Shown here: positions 1-6,060 of the stretch, piece after piece
How positions within the stretch are numbered: position 1 is the stretch's first letter
Layout: every line of letters begins with the position of its first letter
Origin: Pseudomonadota bacterium
GTDB taxonomy: Bacteria; Myxococcota_A; Polyangia; Haliangiales; Haliangiaceae
Assembly: GCA_023386455.1 (NCBI GenBank)
Contig: JAEWJO010000707.1
Span: forward strand, 1 to 7,044
DNA length: 7,044 bases
Reading direction: 5' to 3'
Position numbers and translations under genes: made by a program
The notes under the pieces: generated by a model
Databases searched by the model: none
Told to the model about the DNA's origin: nothing
The model's input: only the letters and a program-made list of their open reading frames with translations

Positions 1-431
1 ACGCCGACCTCCGACTCGAAGTCGAGGCCCCACGCCGGGTCGTGCAGCTCGATCGGATCGCGCGAGCCGAGCAGATCGCCGGAGCCGCCCTGATAGATCA
101 GCGGGTCGGTCTCGAGCGTCTTCGGGGGCTCGGCGCCGCGCGCCTTGCGGACGAGGATGACGTGGTTCAAGAACGCCGAGCCATCGACCCACTCGTAGGC
201 GCGCGGGAGTGGCGCTCCGAGCCGGAGTGGATCGATCGCCATGCCGTCGAGCGCGCCGCGATCGAGCTGGTCGGCGATCATGCGGAGGTGCGGCTCGGCG
301 GCATTCCAGTCGTCGAGCGCGCGCTGGAGCGTCGGCCACGCCTCCGGCGAAGGGGCGCCGGTCTCGCCGTCACGGCGGACGACGAGGAGACGGCCGTCTC
401 GGGAACCATCGCGCAGGGTGGCGAGCTTCAT
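1..431 (-). CDS. Fumarylacetoacetate hydrolase family protein, N-terminal part (cut by window edge)
   Basis: The first 143 residues are visible; the rest lies beyond the left edge. The protein begins MKLATLRDGSRDG, followed by PLPRAYEWVDGSAFLNH (about 74-90), LVRKARGAE (93-101), DPLIYQGGSGDLLG (109-122) and GLDFESEVGV (135-143). This order is that of the stand-alone bacterial FAH family, roughly 330 residues long. E139 and E141 in FESE match the paired acidic metal ligands of the family. Known members hydrolyse C-C bonds of acylpyruvate-like or fumarylacetoacetate substrates with a divalent metal, in the cytoplasm; the substrate here is unknown. ATG at 431 is chosen because the family's N-terminal motif starts there. 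There is no good Shine-Dalgarno sequence: AAGG lies 11 nt upstream, half inside an inverted repeat. It lies 42 bp after the dehydrogenase stop, same strand, so it is probably the third gene of that operon, with a possible own control site in the gap. Confidence 0.9.
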   Translation of the reverse strand, partial: MKLATLRDGSRDGRLLVVRRDGETGAPSPEAWPTLQRALDDWNAAEPHLRMIADQLDRGALDGMAIDPLRLGAPLPRAYEWVDGSAFLNHVILVRKARGAEPPKTLETDPLIYQGGSGDLLGSRDPIELHDPAWGLDFESEVG

Positions 432-435
432 CGTC

Positions 436-462
436 GACGGGACCTTATCCGATGGTCCCGTC
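436..462. promoter_or_regulatory. Perfect 9-bp inverted repeat between dehydrogenase and FAH-family gene
   Basis: GACGGGACC (436-444) and GGTCCCGTC (454-462) are exact reverse complements around a 9-nt centre (445-453). The repeat fills most of the 42-bp gap and ends 4 nt before the FAH-family ATG. As RNA it is a strong hairpin that would hold part of the only SD-like bases (AAGG). As DNA its shape fits an operator. No T-run follows on either strand, so it is not a classical intrinsic terminator. The role is inferred. Confidence 0.5.
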
Positions 463-473
463 TCGGCAAAGCG

Positions 474-1289
474 TCAGCCTGCGCCGAAGCGACGCTGAAC
501 CTGTGCTGCCAGCGCGTTTAACGTACGTGGCGCAACGCGTTGCAACGCCGCGATCAGGTGCGCGTCGGCCCCGACCGGCCGGACCGCCGGGTTCGTCCGG
601 ACGGCCTCGACGATGGCCTGCGCGACCTTGGCAGGCGGCAGGCCGCGCTTGTGGAACGTATCGACGACCTTGCTCTTGCGCGCGGTCATCGTGCCGCCGG
701 TCATCCGGCCGTCGGCGACGATCTGCGTCGCGATCATGCCGGGACAGATCGCGGTGACCCCGATCTTGTGCGGCGCGAGCTCCTGGCGCAGCGACAGCGA
801 CAGCCCGCGGACCGCGAACTTGCTCGCGACGTAGGCCGTGACGTTCGGCGCCGGGTAGATGCCGAGGATGCTCGAGATGTTGACGACATGACCGCCGGCA
901 CCGCGCGACACCATCTTCGGAATGAAGAAGTGGCAGCCGTGGACGACGCCTCGCAGGTTCACGCCGAGCAGCCAGTCCCAGTCCTCGAGCGACGTGTCGA
1001 GGAACGTGCCGCCGACGGCGACGCCCGCGTTGTTGACGACGACGTCGGCCGCGGGGACGAGCGCGTGGACCTCGTCGGCGAACAGCCGGAACGCGAGACG
1101 GTCGCTGACGTCGAGCTTCTTGACGAGCAGCTTGCGGTCACCGAGCTCGGTCGCGAGCGTGTCGAGACGCGGCTGGTCGACATCGCAGGCGACGACACGC
1201 GCGCCCTCGGCGGCAAATGCGAGCGCGGTCGCGCGGCCGATGCCGCTCCCCGCGCCGGTGACGACGACGACTCGATCGGTGAGTTTCAT
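474..1289 (-). CDS. Short-chain dehydrogenase/reductase (SDR, classical type)
   Basis: This is a 271-residue classical SDR, normal length being 250-280. Motifs in order: TGAGSGIG cofactor loop (11-18), D36 after the second strand, D60 (LDV), NNAG (86-89), N111, S139, and Y153-x3-K157, completing the Asn-Ser-Tyr-Lys catalytic set. D36 suggests preference for NAD(H) over NADP(H). PG after the catalytic region (CPGMIATQI) is also typical. The enzyme should oxidise or reduce an alcohol/carbonyl pair in the cytoplasm; the substrate cannot be read from the sequence. The frame is open far upstream, but the start is placed at ATG 1289: the Rossmann fold begins at once, GAGG sits 4 nt upstream, and the ATG overlaps the previous gene's TGA as ATGA, implying translational coupling. 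Upstream neighbour: PF10118-type protein; downstream: FAH-family gene. Confidence 0.95.
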   Translation of the reverse strand: MKLTDRVVVVTGAGSGIGRATALAFAAEGARVVACDVDQPRLDTLATELGDRKLLVKKLDVSDRLAFRLFADEVHALVPAADVVVNNAGVAVGGTFLDTSLEDWDWLLGVNLRGVVHGCHFFIPKMVSRGAGGHVVNISSILGIYPAPNVTAYVASKFAVRGLSLSLRQELAPHKIGVTAICPGMIATQIVADGRMTGGTMTARKSKVVDTFHKRGLPPAKVAQAIVEAVRTNPAVRPVGADAHLIAALQRVAPRTLNALAAQVQRRFGAG

Positions 1290-2092
1290 GCTGCCTCGGG
1301 GAGTTTGAAGCCGTGCGCCGCGAACCACGCGGCGGCCAGGCCATCGTTGGCGTTGTCGCTCGGATGGAACGTCCGGCGGAGATACTGGCGAATGCCGCGC
1401 ACGAACACGCGGCGGACCACCGGGTCTTGCTTCTGATCGCGGCGCAGCTCGGCGAGCGTCTGCCGCCACGGCAGCTTCTCCTGGCGGAGCAGCACCGTCG
1501 TGCCCCACACCCAGAACGACGCGAGCGTCACCGTCGCGTACACGAGGCCGGCGACGCGCAGCGCGTACGACGGATCGACCTCCTGCAGCACGTCGAACGC
1601 GACGGCCTTGTGCTCGATCTCCTCGGCCGCATGCCACGCGAGGAGCTGCATCACCGACGGATCGAGCACGTCGAGGATGCCCTGCTCGAACGCGCCCTCG
1701 GCGAGGATCGCGGTGAAGTGCTCGGCGGCGGCGGTGCCGGCGAGGTTCAGCTTCGCCGGCATGGTCTTCTCGAGCCAGCTCGAGATCGCCTTGTAGCAGC
1801 CGAGGAACCGGTCGATCTCGAAGCCCTGGTCGCGCAAGATCTGGTTGAAGTCGTCGTGCGCGCTCGCGTGGTGGCCCTCTTGCTTGAAGAACGCCTTCAC
1901 CTGGTCGCGCAGGCCGGGGTCCTCGATCTGGTCGAGGTACCGCTTCACCGAGCGGACGAAGAACCGCTCCCCGTGCGGGAACAGCATGTTGATACCGTTC
2001 GAGATCGCGGTCGCGACGGGACTGCCGGCGAGCCAGTGACGCGGCACGGCAGACAGATCGACGTCGAACTTCCGAGGCGTCGGGATCGACAT
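1286..2092 (-). CDS. PF10118-type 'metal-dependent hydrolase', probable ferritin-like diiron protein
   Basis: A 268-residue protein resembling the PF10118/COG3687 family, annotated as predicted metal-dependent hydrolase but, to my knowledge, poorly characterised. Six candidate ligands follow the ferritin-like diiron pattern: E42 (FPHGERFF), E72-x2-H75 (QEGHH), E124 (AEHFTA), E158-x2-H161 (EEIEH). Single Glu, ExxH, single Glu, ExxH on four helices is the classic carboxylate-bridged diiron arrangement, so an oxygenase or oxidase role is as plausible as hydrolysis. Residues about 176-201 are hydrophobic (GLVYATVTLASFWVW) and may attach it to the membrane. ATG 2092 fits the usual family N-terminus and lies 7 nt after a -10 element, so the mRNA appears leaderless; GTG 2110 in the same frame is an alternative. 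First gene of the leftward operon, divergent from tetR and overlapping the SDR by 4 bp, hence probably controlled by that repressor. Confidence 0.88.
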   Translation of the reverse strand: MSIPTPRKFDVDLSAVPRHWLAGSPVATAISNGINMLFPHGERFFVRSVKRYLDQIEDPGLRDQVKAFFKQEGHHASAHDDFNQILRDQGFEIDRFLGCYKAISSWLEKTMPAKLNLAGTAAAEHFTAILAEGAFEQGILDVLDPSVMQLLAWHAAEEIEHKAVAFDVLQEVDPSYALRVAGLVYATVTLASFWVWGTTVLLRQEKLPWRQTLAELRRDQKQDPVVRRVFVRGIRQYLRRTFHPSDNANDGLAAAWFAAHGFKLPEAA

Positions 2093-2099
2093 ATCTCGC

Positions 2100-2128
2100 A
2101 GGCTAGCCACGTATTGACCGATAGTCAA
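2100..2128 (-). promoter_or_regulatory. Sigma-70-like promoter of the leftward operon (leaderless)
   Basis: On the minus strand TTGACT (2128-2123) is followed after exactly 17 nt by TAGCCT (2105-2100). The -35 matches the consensus at five of six positions; the -10 keeps T1, A2 and T6. The ATG at 2092 begins 8 nt past the -10, where transcription should start, and there is no SD. The -35 lies inside the palindrome at 2112-2130, so a bound repressor would block it. Predicted from sequence only. Confidence 0.6.
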
Positions 2129-2130
2129 TA
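2112..2130. promoter_or_regulatory. Palindromic operator, likely TetR-family repressor site
   Basis: TATTGAC (2112-2118) and GTCAATA (2124-2130) are perfect reverse complements with a 5-bp spacer, 19 bp in all. It lies in the 62-bp gap between the divergent starts (2092 and 2155), is AT-rich against a GC-rich background, and covers the -35 elements of both directions. Size, symmetry and place are typical of operators bound by an adjacent divergent TetR-family protein, which is inferred to bind here and to control itself as well as the leftward operon. Confidence 0.75.
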
Positions 2131-2146
2131 ACCGTGTTGCTATGAT
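2114..2146 (+). promoter_or_regulatory. Promoter of the tetR-oxygenase operon (extended -10, near-leaderless)
   Basis: TTGACC (2114-2119) could be a -35, but its spacing to TATGAT (2141-2146) is 21 bp, longer than the preferred 17. The -10 matches five of six consensus bases and is preceded by TGC (2138-2140), an extended -10 that can compensate for a poor -35. Start of transcription is expected near 2153, two bases before the GTG at 2155, so little or no leader is present. The -35 half lies in the palindrome. Confidence 0.5.
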
Positions 2147-2154
2147 GGCAGCAC

Positions 2155-2829
2155 GTGCCCGGTCGTCCCAAGATCCGTCGAATCGTTCGCGCCGCCGCCG
2201 CGGCAACACGCCCTCGCAGACGCGTCCGCCTCGACAACGATGAACGTCGTGCACAGCTCCTCGCGCTCGCGCGAAAGTCCTTCAGCGATCGCTCGTACGA
2301 TGACGTCTCGATCGACGACATCGCGCGGGAGCTGAAGATCTCGAAGGGGCTGCTCTATCACTACTTCCCGACGAAGCGCGATCTCTACGTCGCGGGTCTG
2401 CGCGAGATCGCCGAGGAGCTCGTCCAGCGCTGCACGAACCTTCCGAACGACGGCGCGCCGATCGATCGCGTGCGCGCCAGCATCGAGGCGTACCTCGACC
2501 ATATCTCGCAGCACTCGCGCGCCTACGTCTCGCTGATGCGCGGCGGTATCGGCTCCGATCCGGAGGTCGCCGCGGTCGTCGAGGGCGTGCGCCAGCGGCT
2601 CTCCGACAACTTCCTCGAGCAGACGCCGTTCGCCGCGATGCTCGCGAAGGACGTCCGGTTCCAGACCGCGGTGCGCGGCTGGATCGGCTTTGTCGAGGCC
2701 GCGACGATCGACTGGTGCGCGAACCCGCGGATGTCGCGCGACGATCTGCGCGAGCTCTTGACCTCGATCCTGTTCTCGATCGTCACCGCCGTCGCGCCTC
2801 AGATCGCGAAGGCTCAGTCGCCCGCGTGA
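2155..2829 (+). CDS. TetR/AcrR-family transcriptional repressor
   Basis: A 224-residue regulator of the usual TetR length. The DNA-binding domain spans about 30-78: RAQLLALARKSFS, then DVSIDDIARELKISKGLLYHYF (50-71) and KRDLY, the family's helix-turn-helix signature. The rest is the all-helical ligand-binding and dimer domain, whose ligand is unknown. The first 25 residues form an Arg/Ala-rich tail (GRPK, RRIVR, RPRRRVR) that could contact the minor groove. GTG 2155 is the most upstream in-frame start, since TGA lies just upstream at 2143; no SD precedes it, in line with the near-leaderless promoter. ATGs at 2142 and 2145 are in another frame. Divergent from the diiron/SDR/FAH operon with a palindrome between, so it probably represses both directions. 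It overlaps the oxygenase start by 4 bp (GTGA). Confidence 0.93.
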   Translation: MPGRPKIRRIVRAAAAATRPRRRVRLDNDERRAQLLALARKSFSDRSYDDVSIDDIARELKISKGLLYHYFPTKRDLYVAGLREIAEELVQRCTNLPNDGAPIDRVRASIEAYLDHISQHSRAYVSLMRGGIGSDPEVAAVVEGVRQRLSDNFLEQTPFAAMLAKDVRFQTAVRGWIGFVEAATIDWCANPRMSRDDLRELLTSILFSIVTAVAPQIAKAQSPA

Positions 2830-3731
2830 GCCGCGCCGTCGTCATCGTCGATCGCTTCGCGCAGGAAGCCGAGGCGCTGCGCGCGACGTTCGACGAGCGC
2901 TTCGCCGAGCCGCGCAGCACGCGCGCCGATCGGTTCGTCTGGGACTGGTGGCATGTCCCCGGCCAGTACACCGCGCTGCGCACGCCGGCGTGGACGTACT
3001 TCCCGAAGAAGATCTACGAGTCGTTTCATCGCCGGCTCGTCGCGTGGGGTCGCGAGACGCTCGGCTGCCACGACATCTCGCCGCCGTGGCTGTCGCTCTA
3101 CGTCGACGGCTGCCGCCAGGAGCTGCACGGCGATCTCCCGCACGGCCCGTTCGCGTTCGTGTACTCGCTGACGCGGTGGCGCGGCCGCGTCTTCCAGGGC
3201 GGCGAGACGCTGCTCGTCCGCGACGAGGTGCTCGACTTCTGGCACGACTTCACATCGGTGCGCGGCGTCGAGGAGCCCGATCTTCTCCGCGCGGTCGAGC
3301 CGCGCTTCGATCGGTTGACGGTGTTCGATCCGCGCATCCCGCACGGCGTACGGCAGGTGACCGGCACGCGCGATCCACGCGAGGGCAGGCTCGTGATCCA
3401 CGGCTGGTTCGTCCAGCCGCGGCCGTTCGTTCGCGGGCCCGTGCGCGTGAAGGCGCTCGCGGCGCGGATCGACGAGCTCGGCGCGTCGCTCGGGTCGCTG
3501 CTCGGCGATCTGCCGATCGCCGGCGTGCTCGCGCTCGCGTTCACGATCGATCGCCGCGGCGCCGTCCAGGGCGTGCGCGTGCTCTCGGACACGACGCGCG
3601 TGCCGAAAGCAGAAGACCGCGACCGCATGCGCATCATGCGGAGGATGCGCGGCGCGATCGCGGCCTGGAGGTTCGGCGCGCAGCGCGCACCGAGCTCTGT
3701 CACTCTGCCGATCGTGTTCGAACGGGGCTGA
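2826..3731 (+). CDS. Predicted 2-oxoglutarate/Fe(II) dioxygenase with C-terminal TonB/AgmX-PglI-like domain
   Basis: A 301-residue protein with two parts. Residues about 35-200 look like a double-stranded beta-helix 2OG-Fe(II) oxygenase: iron triad H101-x-D103 (ELHGDLPHG) and H173 (DPRIPHGVR), then R188 in GRLVIHGWF in the place of the 2-oxoglutarate-binding Arg of prolyl hydroxylases; GGET at 125-128 lies between. Residues about 232-300 resemble a TonB C-terminal/AgmX-PglI domain: a strand pair with a G turn (AFTIDRRGAVQGVRVLS), a helix ending AIAAWRF (277-283), and a last strand SSVTLPIVFE. No signal peptide or membrane segment is visible, so this domain is not in its usual envelope setting. 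The substrate is unknown; protein or small-molecule hydroxylation are both possible. GTG 2826 is chosen because it overlaps the tetR stop (GTGA) and the homologous-looking region follows at once; longer upstream starts would run through tetR. Coupled to tetR, so autoregulated. Confidence 0.82.
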   Translation: MSRAVVIVDRFAQEAEALRATFDERFAEPRSTRADRFVWDWWHVPGQYTALRTPAWTYFPKKIYESFHRRLVAWGRETLGCHDISPPWLSLYVDGCRQELHGDLPHGPFAFVYSLTRWRGRVFQGGETLLVRDEVLDFWHDFTSVRGVEEPDLLRAVEPRFDRLTVFDPRIPHGVRQVTGTRDPREGRLVIHGWFVQPRPFVRGPVRVKALAARIDELGASLGSLLGDLPIAGVLALAFTIDRRGAVQGVRVLSDTTRVPKAEDRDRMRIMRRMRGAIAAWRFGAQRAPSSVTLPIVFERG

Positions 3732-4016
3732 CTACTTCGTCGCCGGGGCCTCTTCGGCCTTCGGCGCTTCCTTCGCGGGCGCCTTCTTCGCGGTCGCCTT
3801 CTTGGCGGTCGCCGGCTTCGCGTCCGGGGCCTTCTCGGTCTTGCCCTCGGTCTTCTCCGCCTCGACCGGCTTGGCGTCCTTCGGCGCTTCCGTCTTCGCC
3901 GGGGCCTTGGTGGTCTCGGCCGGCTTGGCGTCGGGCGCCTTCTTGGCCGGGGTGTCGGCGAACGCCGGGATCGCGAGGAGGCCGAGGGTGATAACGATGC
4001 TGGACAGGGTACGCAT
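3732..4016 (-). CDS. Small exported Lys/Ala/Pro/Glu-rich low-complexity protein
   Basis: A 94-residue product. Residues 1-20 form a clear Sec signal peptide: R2, hydrophobic core SSIVITLGLLAIP, cleavage site AFA before DTP. The 74-residue mature chain uses only eight residue types (A, K, P, E, T, D, plus single V and G), with 18 Lys and no aromatic, Cys or Ser. KAPDAKPA-like units repeat, and the end (TAKKATAKKAPAK) recalls histone-H1-like tails, yet the protein is exported, so a wall, outer-membrane or polyanion-binding role is more likely than chromatin. It should be unfolded. ATG 4016 is chosen for the signal peptide and GGAGA 9 nt upstream; the open frame continues 20 codons further up but would bury the signal. 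Its stop directly abuts the stop of the convergent oxygenase gene. No family is recognised; function unknown. Confidence 0.8.
   Translation of the reverse strand: MRTLSSIVITLGLLAIPAFADTPAKKAPDAKPAETTKAPAKTEAPKDAKPVEAEKTEGKTEKAPDAKPATAKKATAKKAPAKEAPKAEEAPATK
3741..3766 (+). terminator. Possible terminator hairpin after the oxygenase gene
   Basis: CGCCG (3741-3745) pairs with CGGCG (3762-3766) and GGCC (3747-3750) with GGCC (3756-3759), closing a TCTTC loop with a small internal loop. It starts 10 nt after the oxygenase stop and lies in the coding end of the convergent gene. No T-run follows, only a C/T-rich stretch, so it may merely reflect the repetitive coding sequence there. Confidence 0.25.
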
Positions 4017-4025
4017 TTCTATAAA

Positions 4026-4030
4026 TCTCC
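4026..4030 (-). promoter_or_regulatory. Ribosome binding site of the small exported protein
   Basis: GGAGA on the minus strand lies 9 nt before ATG 4016 in an A/T-rich leader. It is one of the few clear SD sequences in the window and decides the start in favour of the signal-peptide ATG. Confidence 0.7.
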
Positions 4031-4120
4031 GTGTGTGAGCTTGAGGATGTGGGGTGCCCCGGGTTGCACCGGACATGCCTCGCGAACCCTGCGAAATCGG
4101 CTATTTGAGCAGGCTCCTAC

Positions 4121-4165
4121 GGGGCACCTTGCCCCCGCGGGGCGAAACGCCCCATTCCACGGAAT
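4121..4165 (-). terminator. Cluster of G/C hairpins downstream of the acetyltransferase gene
   Basis: Three inverted repeats follow each other: GGGGCA-CCT-TGCCCC (4121-4135), GGGGCG-AAA-CGCCCC (4139-4153) and ATTCC-AC-GGAAT (4154-4165). They lie 10-54 nt past the GNAT stop at 4175. No T-run follows on the minus strand, so termination would be of a non-canonical or Rho-aided kind. The middle arms GCCCC and GGGGC (4131-4143) can pair with each other instead. The rest of the 158-bp gap (4017-4174) holds the SD of the small gene; I find no convincing promoter in it. Confidence 0.4.
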
Positions 4166-4174
4166 CGGCGCCGG

Positions 4175-4687
4175 TCAGAAGCGATCCCAGACGTACGCGA
4201 CCTCGGTCACCGGGAACCCGCCGACGCGACTCTGAAGCGAGGTCGACACGCGGCCGCCCATCGCCTCGTAGAACCCGCGCGCGTGGTGGTTGTTCTCGAG
4301 CACCCAGACGATCATCGACGTCCAGCCGCGCGCGGTGAACCAGCGCTGCACGTGCTCGAACATCGCCTGACCGAGCCCGTGTCGCTTCGCGTGCTGCACC
4401 ATGTAGATCGCGTAGACCTCGGCGGGATACGGCACGTGGCGGCGGCTCGGTCCTGCATCGCAGAACCCGACGACATCGCCGTGCGTGATGTCGTACGCGA
4501 CGAGCTGATAGATCGACGTGTCGCGCAAGATCTTGCGGCGCGTCTCCGCGCGCTGACCGACGTCGATCCGATCGAGCACGGTGTCGGGAAGGATCCCGCG
4601 GTAGCTCGTCTGCCAGCTCTCGGTGTGGGCGCGCGCGATGCCCTCGGCGTCGCCTTCCACCGCTTCGCGCACCGCGAACCGCGACAT
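4175..4687 (-). CDS. GNAT-family N-acetyltransferase
   Basis: A 170-residue single-domain GNAT enzyme, of normal length, transferring the acetyl group of acetyl-CoA to an unknown amine in the cytoplasm. The N-terminal block HTESWQTSYRGILPD (21-35) is typical of the RimI-like acetyltransferase branch. Motif A is YAIYMVQHAKRHGLGQAMF (92-110): the pyrophosphate loop reads K101-x2-G104-x-G106, with Lys where Gln or Arg is usual. Motif B follows as WVLENNHHARGFYEAMGG (128-145). ATG 4687 is the only start, because TGA lies two codons upstream; its SD is weak. It begins 17 bp after the response-regulator stop on the same strand, so it is probably the last gene of that operon and expressed with it; whether it works with the two-component system is open. 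Confidence 0.92.
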   Translation of the reverse strand: MSRFAVREAVEGDAEGIARAHTESWQTSYRGILPDTVLDRIDVGQRAETRRKILRDTSIYQLVAYDITHGDVVGFCDAGPSRRHVPYPAEVYAIYMVQHAKRHGLGQAMFEHVQRWFTARGWTSMIVWVLENNHHARGFYEAMGGRVSTSLQSRVGGFPVTEVAYVWDRF

Positions 4688-4704
4688 GCATCAGGTGTAG
4701 CGCA

Positions 4705-6056
<1,352 letters not shown>

Positions 6057-6060
<4 letters not shown>

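Noticed and set aside
524..545. TGGC...TTGC resembling a sigma-54 promoter, and the palindrome GCAACGCGTTGC
   Set aside because: Spacing is one base too long for -24/-12, and it lies inside the SDR coding end facing no gene start. The 12-bp palindrome is explained by coding sequence.
1290..1637. N-terminal extension of the SDR frame to an upstream start
   Set aside because: The extension translates the out-of-frame C-terminus of the upstream gene; the SDR fold begins exactly at ATG 1289, which has an SD and an ATGA overlap.
540..2131. Long plus-strand open frames (540-1436 and 1313-2131) opposite the SDR and the diiron-type protein
   Set aside because: No recognisable domains, residues biased to R, D, E, V, and the opposite strand carries complete enzyme motifs.
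2142..2147. ATGATG as start codons for the TetR gene
   Set aside because: They are in a different frame from the TetR protein and overlap the -10 element.
2715..2825. Upstream start of the oxygenase frame inside tetR
   Set aside because: The extra 37 residues are a frame-shifted reading of the TetR C-terminus; GTG 2826 overlaps the tetR stop and fits the domain limit.
4017..4174. A tRNA or small structured RNA gene in the intergenic gap
   Set aside because: No cloverleaf arms, no anticodon/T-loop pattern; only short simple hairpins are visible.
4035..4338. Small plus-strand frames starting in the 4017-4174 gap
   Set aside because: They run into the GNAT gene antisense, have no SD and no family resemblance; low-complexity Arg/Ser content.
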